Virus record (IMG/VR): IMGVR_UViG_3300042465_005715
Span: 1 to 44,322 of that record
Strand: one strand, 5' to 3'
DNA from: a virus
Length of the DNA stretch: 44,322 nucleotides
Both the position numbers and the translations under genes were made by a program. How positions within the stretch are numbered: position 1 is the stretch's first letter; each line of letters opens with the position of its first letter. The notes below the pieces were generated by a model that saw nothing but the letters and a program-made list of their open reading frames with translations, searched no databases and was not told the origin of the DNA. This document shows, in pieces, positions 6,394 through 14,464 of this stretch.

Positions 6394-7212
6394 ATGATAG
6401 TAGAACAAATGTTAAAGAACGCACAAACACCGCTATTGCATATAGCCGATGTTATGTGCAGGGCGGTTGATAACCTTGAACTCCTTTTGTCGCAACCTGA
6501 TGAAAGTGTAGATTTGATTTATTGTGATATTCTTTATGGAACTGGTAGAAATTTCGGGGATTACCAAGATTTAAAACCGATTAGAAGTGAAATTGAAAGC
6601 CACTACCTACAAAGACTTATTGAAATGAAAAGAGTTTTAAAAAGTACAGGAAGTATTTATTTGCAAATGGATTATAGAATTAACCATTGGATTAGATGCT
6701 TAATGGATGAAGTTTTTGGATATGATAAATTTAGAAATGAAATAGTGTGGTGTTATACAATGCCAAATAATTACAAAAAAGCTTTTAATAGAAAGCACGA
6801 TACTATTTATTTTTATTCAAAAAGCGATAATTGGACTTTTAATTGGAAAGATGTAACTGTTGAATACTCTGAAAGTTCAAAAAATAGGGCAAAATATGCT
6901 CATTCAAAAACAAGCCAAATGGGTAAAAACGGAAGTATGCTTTTAGAAGAAGGTAAATTGCCTGAAGATTATTGGTTAATGCCTGTTGTTGCTGGAAATG
7001 AAAGAATAGGTTATAAAACTCAAAAACCTTTAAAATTACTTGAACGAATAATAAAAGCAAGTTCAAACGAAGGAGATACAGTTGCAGATTATTATTTAGG
7101 TAGTGGCACAACCGCAGTAGTTTGTAAGGAACTGAACCGAAATTTTATAGGTTGCGACATTAATCCAAAAGCGATTGAAATTACAAATGCTCGTTTAGAT
7201 GCAGTTTCGTAG
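6394..7212 (+). CDS. DNA methyltransferase (beta-class layout) with altered catalytic motif
   Basis: 272 residues with the order of beta-class N6-adenine/N4-cytosine methyltransferases: the catalytic motif IV region near residues 40-50 (DLIYCDILYGTGR), then a target-recognition stretch, then TQKPLKLLERIIKAS and the SAM-binding motif DYYLGSGTTAVV near 231-242, then FIGCDIN. The enzyme would methylate phage DNA, for example against host restriction. The oddity is the catalytic tetrapeptide: D45-I-L-Y in place of DPPY/DPPF, keeping the Asp and Tyr but not the prolines. Activity is therefore uncertain. It ends the rightward block just before a two-way terminator. Confidence 0.85.
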   Translation: MIVEQMLKNAQTPLLHIADVMCRAVDNLELLLSQPDESVDLIYCDILYGTGRNFGDYQDLKPIRSEIESHYLQRLIEMKRVLKSTGSIYLQMDYRINHWIRCLMDEVFGYDKFRNEIVWCYTMPNNYKKAFNRKHDTIYFYSKSDNWTFNWKDVTVEYSESSKNRAKYAHSKTSQMGKNGSMLLEEGKLPEDYWLMPVVAGNERIGYKTQKPLKLLERIIKASSNEGDTVADYYLGSGTTAVVCKELNRNFIGCDINPKAIEITNARLDAVS

Positions 7213-7273
7213 CCTTGCACATAACTTGCAGATAGACGAATGTTTATTATAATGTATTGATATTTAGATAAAT

Positions 7274-7307
7274 AAAAAAGCCTAACAATAAACTGTTAGG
7301 CTTTTTT
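7274..7307. terminator. bidirectional rho-independent terminator between converging blocks
   Basis: A perfect 14-bp stem, 7274-7287 with 7294-7307 (AAAAAAGCCTAACA / TGTTAGGCTTTTTT), with a 6-base loop and T runs in both directions. It separates the rightward early block from the leftward lysis genes. I see nothing more in 7308-7392. Confidence 0.85.
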
Positions 7308-7392
7308 CTTCCAATTTTATAGTCCAGCACTATTGCAAATGAATAGTTGGGGACTGTTAATATTGCGATATTCTCGCAAAATCTCTTAGTTT

Positions 7393-7959
7393 TTATTTCC
7401 TTAATAGTAAACTACCTGCAAATCCTGTAACATTGCCTGTATAGAATCCTAATTTAAAATACTTTACTTTAACTTTGCCAAATTCATAACTTAATGAATC
7501 AAATCTATATTGCCAATTAGTATCTAACTTTTGATAATTATTAATCTGTAAGCCTTGTTTTACAATTAAAATACTATCATTACTAATCATTTTCTTTTGA
7601 ACTATTGCCAAAGAATAAAGAGAATCACAAAGTACGCTATCTTTGATTATAACCTCTCTAGGAACGTAGATAATTTTATTTAGAGTATCTAATTTAGTTT
7701 TAATCTTAATACGCTCAGAAACTATATTATTAATGATTGTATCTGTAATTTTGATTGAATCCCTAACATAATTAACTTTAATAGTTGGATTTTGTTCGGT
7801 TTTAGAACATTTATTAAAGTAATGTCCGAATATCAAACAAATTGCCAAAACAAATAGAAACTTTAAAATATTTATTAATCTTTTTTCAATTTTTCTACTT
7901 TGCTCACATGATTCAATGTAGTTATCAATTTTAATTTGCAATCTATCTAAATCGTCCAT
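7393..7959 (-). CDS. membrane-anchored coiled-coil protein, possible inner-membrane spanin-like
   Basis: 188 residues: a charged N-terminus of about 26 residues, one membrane helix (LKFLFVLAICLIFGHYF, about 28-45), then a long periplasmic part with hydrophobic/charged periodicity and several Asp/Ser/Leu repeats. It is the last gene of the lysis cassette. The layout (short inside tail, one helix, long extended domain) fits an Rz-like spanin or another envelope-spanning protein. No lipoprotein partner is evident next to it, so the role is inferred. Confidence 0.7.
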   Translation of the reverse strand: MDDLDRLQIKIDNYIESCEQSRKIEKRLINILKFLFVLAICLIFGHYFNKCSKTEQNPTIKVNYVRDSIKITDTIINNIVSERIKIKTKLDTLNKIIYVPREVIIKDSVLCDSLYSLAIVQKKMISNDSILIVKQGLQINNYQKLDTNWQYRFDSLSYEFGKVKVKYFKLGFYTGNVTGFAGSLLLRK

Positions 7960-8051
7960 TATTTCGCTAAATGATAATAAAATGAGTACAACACTAAAGT
8001 ACCTAGTATAATTACTAATGCGTGGTCTATTAAGAAGTTAATTAGTTTCAT
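7959..8051 (-). CDS. 30-aa single-span membrane peptide in the lysis cassette
   Basis: MKLINFLIDHALVIILGTLV followed by LYSFYYHLAK: one hydrophobic helix with a short charged tail. The start lies 14 bases inside the end of the holin-like gene and the stop shares a base with the start of the next gene (TAATG). It begins MKLI like the holin-like protein. Such small frames in lysis cassettes can be holin partners or antiholins. Confidence 0.5.
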   Translation of the reverse strand: MKLINFLIDHALVIILGTLVLYSFYYHLAK

Positions 8052-8265
8052 CTTTTTTCGCAGTTAATTTACCCAATACTAAGCTTATAATAGTCAATAT
8101 GCCTATCCATTTCTTAACATCAATAGGTACATCTATTTGTTGAATTTCAAGTGCTTGTAATACTTCAATAGTACCAGCTACGGTAAGAACAATACTAGGT
8201 AAATAATAAGCTAGTATCTTGCCTATTTGTGTTTCTTTTGCTTTTAATCTTGTAATTAATTTCAT
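8038..8265 (-). CDS. holin-like membrane protein
   Basis: 75 residues with two hydrophobic stretches (about 18-41, YYLPSIVLTVAGTIEVL, and about 52-66, WIGILTIISLVLGKL) and a charged C-terminal tail. Size, two-helix layout and position directly after the endolysin gene fit a class II-type holin that permeabilises the inner membrane for lysis. No specific family is recognised. Overlaps the endolysin stop as ATGA. Confidence 0.7.
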   Translation of the reverse strand: MKLITRLKAKETQIGKILAYYLPSIVLTVAGTIEVLQALEIQQIDVPIDVKKWIGILTIISLVLGKLTAKKDETN

Positions 8266-8762
8266 ATCAAACCTAATTTTATATGTTCTTTATTCATTGC
8301 AGAACCGTAATAATTGTAATAACTTTTGCCATTGAATACTAATATTTCTTTTTGTGATTGTTTACGCCAACCTATATGAAGCCAATTAGGATTTTTACTA
8401 TCTCCACGCTCCCAAATCAACTCTGTAAATGGTAAATTAGATTTTAGTAACCAAAAAAATATTTTTGCAGAAATATTTACACCATTTTTAATAAATGTTT
8501 CGTCGAATGCTTCGCCTGTTACGTGCATTGATGTTGAACTACCTTTGATATCAGCGTTTAATTTAGCACTTCTATAAGCTACCGTAGGTGTAAAACTACC
8601 AAATTCAGCACGTATCTTTTCAGCTATATTTTCAGCACCAAAAAGTAAGTTTAAAATTATATTTTGTGGCGGTGTAAACTGTTCAGGATATTTATTTATA
8701 TTTTTCTTAGCTGTTTCACTATGCGTAAATTCAGCCAATGTAAAATTTTGAGATAGTTTCAT
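8262..8762 (-). CDS. endolysin, peptidase M15 family
   Basis: 166 residues of the zinc peptidase M15 (M15_3/VanY-DacC-like) type. The opening LSQNFTLAEFTHSETA is the usual start of this family, AYRSAKLN precedes the zinc motif STSMHVTGEAFDE (SxHxxGxAxD pattern, about residues 76-88), and the second zinc histidine lies in NWLHIGWR near the C-terminus. It would cut peptide stems of the cell wall. No signal peptide, so it depends on the holin-like protein encoded next to it. Confidence 0.9.
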   Translation of the reverse strand: MKLSQNFTLAEFTHSETAKKNINKYPEQFTPPQNIILNLLFGAENIAEKIRAEFGSFTPTVAYRSAKLNADIKGSSTSMHVTGEAFDETFIKNGVNISAKIFFWLLKSNLPFTELIWERGDSKNPNWLHIGWRKQSQKEILVFNGKSYYNYYGSAMNKEHIKLGLI

Positions 8763-9010
8763 TATTTAATAGCTTTAAATGATTTAACATTGTAATAAAT
8801 TGACTGATGCCAATTATTGTTTTTAGTGTACTGTAATCTACAATTATATAAGTGCAATTCAGCGTAATTTGGAAGTAAAAAAGATTCTGTAACCTTGATA
8901 TTTTTATTGGTAATTATCTCAACTTTTGAAATCTTATAATTTACTGAAAAATATAACCATGACATTAAAATAAACGCAATAGCTATTATCAATATGTGTC
9001 TTTTTTTCAT
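8762..9010 (-). CDS. small membrane-anchored protein, lysis cassette
   Basis: 82 residues: a basic start (MKKRH), one membrane helix (ILIIAIAFILMSWLYFSV), then about 55 residues outside the membrane with aromatic and Asn content. It overlaps both the endolysin start and the coiled-coil gene stop by one base. No lipobox. It may be an accessory lysis protein. Function unknown. Confidence 0.65.
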   Translation of the reverse strand: MKKRHILIIAIAFILMSWLYFSVNYKISKVEIITNKNIKVTESFLLPNYAELHLYNCRLQYTKNNNWHQSIYYNVKSFKAIK

Positions 9011-9372
9011 TAGTTATTTTGTTTTAAAAGTTGTTCTAATAATTGATGTACAGCCCCCATTGAGCCTTTAATTTGATGTATATCTGTTTGAACTTCGTTA
9101 ATAGTTTTACTTAAATTCTCGTAATTCTTTGATAGTGAATTAAGATTTAAATTTAAGTGTGAAACATCTTTTTCAATTAACTGCATTTTCGTATTCATTT
9201 CTTCAAATTTCTTTGTCGCATCTTGCGTATTCTTTAAATCAGTTTGAAGCACCTTAATATCTTTTTCAACAGATACTTTAAACATTAAGTAAGCACATAA
9301 AAAAGCTATTAATCCACTACTTATATGGTTAGGACTTAAAAGGCTCTCAATTAATTCAACTTGTAATATCAT
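9010..9372 (-). CDS. membrane-anchored coiled-coil protein, lysis cassette
   Basis: 120 residues: one N-terminal membrane helix (about 15-34, HISSGLIAFLCAYLMFKV) followed by a continuous coiled coil to the end with heptads of Leu/Ile/Val and Asn/Lys/Glu. The layout resembles XhlA-like haemolysin and spanin-type proteins in phage lysis cassettes. It is the first gene of the cassette, behind a possible promoter at 9392-9399. Confidence 0.7.
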   Translation of the reverse strand: MILQVELIESLLSPNHISSGLIAFLCAYLMFKVSVEKDIKVLQTDLKNTQDATKKFEEMNTKMQLIEKDVSHLNLNLNSLSKNYENLSKTINEVQTDIHQIKGSMGAVHQLLEQLLKQNN

Positions 9373-9391
9373 GTTATTTATTATTATTGCA

Positions 9392-9399
9392 CAAAAATA
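9392..9399 (-). promoter_or_regulatory. Bacteroidota-type -7 box (TATTTTTG) for the lysis cassette
   Basis: On the minus strand TATTTTTG fits TAnnTTTG and lies 20 bases before the first lysis gene. The -33 element is not clear. A terminator for the upstream structural operon lies about 95 bases to the right, so a new promoter here is expected. Confidence 0.5.
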
Positions 9400-9484
9400 A
9401 CAATTTTATTTGCATAAATGTAATTAAATCATTTGTAAGATAAATATTTTTAAAACTCAACCGTAAATAATTGAATATAAAAGA

Positions 9485-9520
9485 ATTAAAAAAATAACCG
9501 TACTTAATTAGTACGGTTAT
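9485..9520 (-). terminator. rho-independent terminator that contains the stop codon of the hydrolase gene
   Basis: A 10-11-bp stem, 9494-9503 with 9511-9520 (ATAACCGTAC / GTACGGTTAT), followed on the minus strand by a run of seven T. The stop codon of the 9504-9944 gene lies in the loop and its last codons (Asn-Arg-Thr-Asn) form one stem arm. It would end the long leftward structural transcript. Confidence 0.8.
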
Positions 9521-9944
9521 CAAATGTAAGTCCGTTTGCTTTCCAACTATTCTTTTTACCTACACACCATGCAGTCATTTCAAAACAAAAATATTTTTTT
9601 TCATCATTGCGATTACTAAAAAACTTTGCTGTCTTAGAGTATTTTCCAAATATACGACTTGCTACATAAAAGCATAATTCATTAACGAATATTCCTAAAT
9701 CATAACGCAATCCTACTAATTCGTTTGGGTCGTTTATTAGCTCGTAATCAATTAATTTTAATTCATAATTATGTAATTCTAACCACTCTGTATAAGGCGT
9801 TTTCTTAATACGTGGGTAAACAGCCTCATAAACGTAGCCATTTACCAAAATAGCACCATGATTCCAATATGAACCAGTAACCTCCCTAATACCTTTCGAT
9901 ATTAGGTTATTAGGACGGTGGCAAAGTATTACAAAGCATTTCAT
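9504..9944 (-). CDS. permuted NlpC/P60-like (YiiX-type) cysteine hydrolase
   Basis: About 146 residues. The histidine comes first, in SYWNHGAILVNG (about residues 25-36 from the ATG), followed by YVYEAVYPRIKK, and the presumed catalytic cysteine comes late in YFCFEMTAWCVG. This His-before-Cys order is that of the circularly permuted papain-like YiiX/DUF830 group, which cleaves amide or ester bonds, possibly peptidoglycan or lipid. I chose the ATG at 9944, which overlaps the upstream stop as ATGA. A TTG 10 codons earlier is the alternative. Its place at the end of the tail operon suggests a virion-linked or late enzyme. Confidence 0.65.
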   Translation of the reverse strand: MKCFVILCHRPNNLISKGIREVTGSYWNHGAILVNGYVYEAVYPRIKKTPYTEWLELHNYELKLIDYELINDPNELVGLRYDLGIFVNELCFYVASRIFGKYSKTAKFFSNRNDEKKYFCFEMTAWCVGKKNSWKANGLTFDNRTN

Positions 9945-10354
9945 ACTAACCAGATACTTTTTACTGTTTCGCAATCTTGAAAATCAAAGGGCAATTTACT
10001 AAGTGTGTATTCGATTTGTTGTTTAAATCCGTAAGGCTTTGCGATTGTAACCTCCCATAAGTTTTGAAGAAACTCAGTAACAAATAAACGTGGAGTAGGT
10101 AACTCTTCACTTGCAACCTCATCTTTTAATATGTAGTACATATCTTTTGTGAGTTCCTTAATTTCATTACCATTTGAATCTTCAATCCATTGCTTAAACT
10201 TTACCTTAATTAATGAATCCGATGTTAATCCGTCGTTTGTTTCGTTTGGAAAACATTGAGGGGTAAAACACGCCCCCATATCAACCTTTCTTTTCATTAT
10301 TAAACCGTTAAGCGATTCAACCGCCCCAACTGTTATTATACTAACTATTATCAT
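9941..10354 (-). CDS. hypothetical protein, 137 aa, after tail fibre
   Basis: Unrecognised protein (MIIVSIITVGAVESLNGLIM..., ending CETVKSIWLV) with a hydrophobic N-terminal stretch that could be a signal or only a strand, and a mixed alpha/beta body. It sits directly after the fibre gene, a position often used by fibre chaperones or accessory fibre parts. No direct evidence for that here. Confidence 0.65.
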   Translation of the reverse strand: MIIVSIITVGAVESLNGLIMKRKVDMGACFTPQCFPNETNDGLTSDSLIKVKFKQWIEDSNGNEIKELTKDMYYILKDEVASEELPTPRLFVTEFLQNLWEVTIAKPYGFKQQIEYTLSKLPFDFQDCETVKSIWLV

Positions 10355-10360
10355 ATTTAT

Positions 10361-12259
10361 TTATATTATAAATGTCCAACCTGTTGATTTGTAAATATAT
10401 AGTCCTTCTGTTGCATCTGTACAATATACCATCAATCCTATTGCTGGAGATGTTATGGCAGTACGTTGTGCATTGGTCATTCTTGGTGGTAAGAAGCCTT
10501 TGGTAGTACTTTGTACATCTAACTGTGCAGATGCGTTTGGTAAAGCAGTTGTATCACCTATCACTACACCAGTAGGGTATAATCCAATTATATAAGCACT
10601 TGCAGCAGCTTGATTTACACCAACATTTCTATATCTCTTACCACCATAAACAGTTCCAGCACCTTGATTCTGAATAATATACTCTTCTTGTAAATCTACA
10701 ATTTGTGGTGAAGCGTTACTATTACCTAGAAAATTAGATACAGAAAATCCAAACCCATTTGACCAAGTTGTAGATGAACTAAATAACAAATTAGCATTAT
10801 GTCTTCCTAATATACCACTACTTGTAGCAGTAGTTTTGTAATGCTGAAAACCAACTGCATTATCTCTTTGTGAAAAAGCACTATAATGTATTGGGTTAGA
10901 ACCACTTACACCAGCTTGGATGATAGAAGAATAATTGTCTGCATTTTGCGATGTTATGTGATGGACACCAGATGAACCAGCACTAACAGCACTAATCTGT
11001 GGTCTATGCATTACTGCATTTATCACAACGGAGGATGAGTTATTGTTACCATTATTAGCATTGTCCGAACTTCTATGAAATATTCTTAAAGCTTCTTTTT
11101 GAGATATTTTACTACCAATAATATCTCCACCACTATTAATATATAGTTGAGTAAATCCATTATTAGCATAAGTATTAGCACTACCATCTAAATATAACAT
11201 TCCACGCAAACTCGAACCTACACCTGGAGCATTAAATTGCATTTCGGGTGCAACTTGAACGAATGAAGCTGTAGCAACAGTATTTGCTCCGTTAAACAAG
11301 AATTTATTACTATTCGCACCTGTTCCATTATTACTACCACTAGCACCTGTAAATACTCTGTTAAGTGTTGATGTAATTGTAGTTCCATCATCTACTGTGT
11401 TAGAATCTACTAAAACACCACTAGCATTAGCTTTTACTATCCTGTTTGTAGTTAATGTTGCACTAAAAACAAAAGCACGTAAATAATTAGTCCAAAGTTC
11501 TGTAAGGGTAGTTGTTTTAGCTTCAGAACTACTTGCAGAATCATTTACAATTATTGTATCAGCTCCAATTGGTGTACTTTTTGCAGTTAATGTTTGAAAC
11601 CAAGTACCTAATAAAGCACCTGTTGCAATAACTAACTTTTTAGAACTATCAAAAAAAGCGGGTCTATTTGCAGTTGCTGTACTTACTTCTAAATCTTTTA
11701 CTAAAGTAGTACCATTATTAAAACTTGCTACATTACCGCTACCGCTAGTTTTATTTACTGTTAAAGCTTCTCCGTTTCCACCTTTAGTTATTTCAACCGC
11801 AACGCCTAAACCACTTGGCATATCGACAACTAAACCACCTACTTCTATTGAGTTTGTTGTTGTGTTTCCTACATCGGTGACTTCATCTAGTGTAGGTGTA
11901 GAAATAGTTGGAAATGTTTGCCATGTTTTATCTCCTCTCCAATATTGCGAAGTTGTGCCTGATGCTATTGTAGGCTCTTTACTATCTATTTGTGTTTGAA
12001 TACTACTTGTAGCATCATTAAATAACTTTTGATTATCTGTTTGATAGTTTTTATCAGTTGTTTCAGGTACAATAGATGTATCTAAAGTATCTAAAATTGC
12101 ATTATTAGTATTGTCCCCTATGTATATTTGTCCTTCAGGCATTGTAGGACTTAAACCAGCATCAGCAATGGCATTTACAATGTTTTCAAAATTATTATCC
12201 ATTTCGGTAGTTGTAAGCTTACGCAATACATCTCTCCAATAGGTTATACTTATAGGCAT
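10361..12259 (-). CDS. tail fibre / receptor-binding protein
   Basis: 632 residues, rich in Thr, Ser, Asn, Gly and Ala as in fibrous trimeric phage proteins. The N-terminus (MPISITYWRDVLRKLTTTEM, then DNNFENIVNAI) looks like a tail attachment part. A YWRGDKTW motif and then long repeats of short strands follow. The end, STTKGFLPPRMTNAQRTAI with GLMVYCTDATEGLYIYKSTGW, is the C-terminal pattern widely seen in Bacteroidota fibre and surface proteins. The protein should recognise the host surface. No S74 autocleavage domain is visible. The long dispersed Thr/Gly repeats are likely variable between related phages. Confidence 0.8.
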   Translation of the reverse strand: MPISITYWRDVLRKLTTTEMDNNFENIVNAIADAGLSPTMPEGQIYIGDNTNNAILDTLDTSIVPETTDKNYQTDNQKLFNDATSSIQTQIDSKEPTIASGTTSQYWRGDKTWQTFPTISTPTLDEVTDVGNTTTNSIEVGGLVVDMPSGLGVAVEITKGGNGEALTVNKTSGSGNVASFNNGTTLVKDLEVSTATANRPAFFDSSKKLVIATGALLGTWFQTLTAKSTPIGADTIIVNDSASSSEAKTTTLTELWTNYLRAFVFSATLTTNRIVKANASGVLVDSNTVDDGTTITSTLNRVFTGASGSNNGTGANSNKFLFNGANTVATASFVQVAPEMQFNAPGVGSSLRGMLYLDGSANTYANNGFTQLYINSGGDIIGSKISQKEALRIFHRSSDNANNGNNNSSSVVINAVMHRPQISAVSAGSSGVHHITSQNADNYSSIIQAGVSGSNPIHYSAFSQRDNAVGFQHYKTTATSSGILGRHNANLLFSSSTTWSNGFGFSVSNFLGNSNASPQIVDLQEEYIIQNQGAGTVYGGKRYRNVGVNQAAASAYIIGLYPTGVVIGDTTALPNASAQLDVQSTTKGFLPPRMTNAQRTAITSPAIGLMVYCTDATEGLYIYKSTGWTFII

Positions 12260-12260
12260 A

Positions 12261-12812
12261 TTAACAGATATTTATTTTATAACAATCATTAAATGTTTTA
12301 TAATCAATTTTGTAATTAACTTCAATTAAACTATCTAAATCAGATAATTTATATCTCATTTCGCCAAATTCCCTTTCAAAAATTCTTTGTTTATCAACTA
12401 CAATATTGCTAATGTTTATTTCACAAAATTGTAAACCTAAATCCCTTCTTTGTAAGCTTGTTAATTGAGTATTAAAAGCTAAATCCAAATTTGAGCAAAC
12501 TATTTCAGTTTCAAAGTTTTTAGCGTATAAAATAAAACTCAAATCCATTGACTTAGAAATAAGTTTTTTATCTCCAAAACCTTCACTAAAATCAGTATTA
12601 TTTTGTTCTATATTTAATTTATGATAAGCATCTATTTGATATTCGTCACTAAAAAAAGTAATATCATTTTTACCTAATACTTTAATTATAGGAAATGTTT
12701 TACCATCAATTATCAATACATCAACTAAACCGTTTATTCTCTTTATTTGAGAGCAAAAAACAGTATTTAAGTTGCTATTAATTATTTCAATTACATTACT
12801 TAGTAAACTCAT
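12261..12812 (-). CDS. virion-associated hypothetical protein, 183 aa
   Basis: Mixed alpha/beta protein (MSLLSNVIEIINSNLNTVFC..., ending FNDCYKINIC), with no family recognised. It overlaps the gp10-like gene by 17 bases and precedes the fibre gene, within the head-tail region. A neck or tail-completion role is possible by position. Confidence 0.65.
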   Translation of the reverse strand: MSLLSNVIEIINSNLNTVFCSQIKRINGLVDVLIIDGKTFPIIKVLGKNDITFFSDEYQIDAYHKLNIEQNNTDFSEGFGDKKLISKSMDLSFILYAKNFETEIVCSNLDLAFNTQLTSLQRRDLGLQFCEINISNIVVDKQRIFEREFGEMRYKLSDLDSLIEVNYKIDYKTFNDCYKINIC

Positions 12813-13251
12813 TTGTAAATATTTTACTGTACTGTTGTACTTCTTGATCTGTTAACTCAAAAAAACTGCCAAATCTTTTTTCAAGATATTCAGCTTTTTG
12901 TGGTGCATTTGGTTTTTTACTATTATTATTTGGCAAAGCATTAAAACCTAAACAATAATTTCCTCTACTATCCACTCCAAAGATATACTGTTTTTGCATA
13001 TCCCCTGTAAATATCATATTTATTGCTTCAATATTTTTATTTTTATTTTTAATTCTTTGCTTTTGATATTGCTCATTATAAGTTCCGAAAAGTTTACCTT
13101 TACTGTCTTTACCTCCTGCATTATTAAATATTCTTTGTGAAGATTCTGCTAACATCGTTTCCCCTGCTATACGACTAGCTTTGTCTATTTTTTTTAAAAT
13201 GTTTTTATCAACTAATCCTTTTAACGAACTAGCATCTACTACCATTTTCAT
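12796..13251 (-). CDS. head-tail connector / virion morphogenesis protein (gp10- or gpG-like)
   Basis: 151 residues. It starts with a basic helical part (VVDASSLKGLVDKNILKKID), then AGETMLAESSQRIFNNAGGK, a GTYNEQYQKQR segment, a NMIFTGDMQKQY segment and near the end a EKRFGSFFELTDQEVQQ motif. This arrangement resembles the Mu gpG-like virion morphogenesis and HK97 gp10-like tail-completion proteins, which join head and tail. The match is by pattern and position between capsid and tail genes. Confidence 0.6.
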   Translation of the reverse strand: MKMVVDASSLKGLVDKNILKKIDKASRIAGETMLAESSQRIFNNAGGKDSKGKLFGTYNEQYQKQRIKNKNKNIEAINMIFTGDMQKQYIFGVDSRGNYCLGFNALPNNNSKKPNAPQKAEYLEKRFGSFFELTDQEVQQYSKIFTNEFTK

Positions 13252-13253
13252 AA

Positions 13254-13385
13254 CTAAGCCACTTTTCTAAGTTTCTCAAAACTTTTATTTTCATCACATA
13301 CCAACTCATTAGGTATAGCAACTATTTTGCAAATAGGTAATTCAACTATTAAACAACCTTTTCTTTTTCCACAACTATTTCTCAT
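13254..13385 (-). CDS. small cysteine-containing hypothetical protein, 43 aa
   Basis: A short basic frame (MRNSCGKRKGCLIVELPICK..., ending EKLRKVA) with four cysteines at residues 5, 11, 19 and 32. It lies exactly between two structural genes, 3 bases from each, which is the spacing used across this operon. The cysteines could bind zinc. Unknown function. Confidence 0.55.
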   Translation of the reverse strand: MRNSCGKRKGCLIVELPICKIVAIPNELVCDENKSFEKLRKVA

Positions 13386-13388
13386 ATA

Positions 13389-14396
13389 TTAAGGCATTGC
13401 GTAAACTTGTTGAAATCTTTCATTTTTTTGAAAACAACAATCACTAGGTACAACCATATTTTTAAAAGCAATATCTAAGTAATTGTTTGATTTATCAATA
13501 TAATCATTATACATCTTATCCAACTCTTCATTGGTATATTGAGTAGTGAATATATTAAACCTTTCAGAATACTTAGTTTCTTGTATAATTTCAGCTAATA
13601 ATAAGTAAGCCCAAGATAACTTAAACCTATCTATTATAGGACTGATAAAATCCTCTATACTGCACGTTTGATTAAAGTTAACAATAAACCCAAATGTATC
13701 AGCGTAATTGCTAACATTAGCTTTTATGTTTAATTGCTTACCTACATTAACTGCACCAACTGCATTAATACTATATCCGTAAGGTTGATTAATTTGATTA
13801 ACTCCTAAAGTACAATCATAATTATAATATGAATAAGTGCTATTTGATTGAAATAACGATTTATCATAGCATAAGAAATAATTAGGCAAATATGTAGCAT
13901 TATTTGGTATGATTAAATCTACATTAACTGTATTAAATCCAATTACTAAACTTTGTGTAATTTCTTTTAATTTAATACCATTATTCAAATCATATACATA
14001 GAATGTCGCACTTTGTACGGCATCGCTATAAATACTAAATGAAGTAATACAAACACGCTCATATCTTTGCAATGTGCCGTAAATTTTTACACCTACAAAA
14101 TCATTTGAAGCAGTTAATATTTCTAAAGTTTGTTTTTGTTCACCAAATTGTAAACTATCTTGTATTAATGGCATTAACGCTCTTGAATTAAACCTACTTA
14201 ATATATTTTCTTGAAATATTAATTGGCTACGTTCTTGAATGTTATCCCAAGTATTTAAAAAAGTTTTGTTTTCTGAATTAGTAATATTATCAATTGACTT
14301 TACAGAAACACCTGCCATTTGATTAATATAAAATCCACACCTTGAAGTGTTTTCAAAGCATGAATTTAAGCCGATATAGTTTTTAAATATATTCAT
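13389..14396 (-). CDS. virion protein next to major capsid, 335 aa
   Basis: Beta-rich middle part (about residues 90-250, strand-like alternation with Tyr/Asn), flanked by a N-terminal part with Cys (GLNSCFENTSRCGFYINQ) and a helical C-terminus (IIQETKYSERFNIF, then MYNDYIDKSNNYLDIAF). It follows the major capsid gene, behind a terminator-like hairpin. Position suggests a head completion, decoration or neck protein. I do not recognise a named family. Confidence 0.65.
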   Translation of the reverse strand: MNIFKNYIGLNSCFENTSRCGFYINQMAGVSVKSIDNITNSENKTFLNTWDNIQERSQLIFQENILSRFNSRALMPLIQDSLQFGEQKQTLEILTASNDFVGVKIYGTLQRYERVCITSFSIYSDAVQSATFYVYDLNNGIKLKEITQSLVIGFNTVNVDLIIPNNATYLPNYFLCYDKSLFQSNSTYSYYNYDCTLGVNQINQPYGYSINAVGAVNVGKQLNIKANVSNYADTFGFIVNFNQTCSIEDFISPIIDRFKLSWAYLLLAEIIQETKYSERFNIFTTQYTNEELDKMYNDYIDKSNNYLDIAFKNMVVPSDCCFQKNERFQQVYAMP

Positions 14397-14410
14397 AGCA
14401 TAAAACTACA

Positions 14411-14437
14411 AAAGCCACCCCATTACAGAGTGGCTTT
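14411..14437 (-). terminator. hairpin after the major capsid gene
   Basis: Stem 14411-14418 with 14430-14437 (AAAGCCAC / GTGGCTTT), 11-base loop, followed on the minus strand by TTTTGTAG. It lies in the 68-base gap after the capsid gene. Partial termination here would raise capsid mRNA over downstream connector genes, which fits the need for many capsid copies. Confidence 0.6.
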
Positions 14438-14464
14438 GTGCTACCTATTTAGAACTAACTAAAA

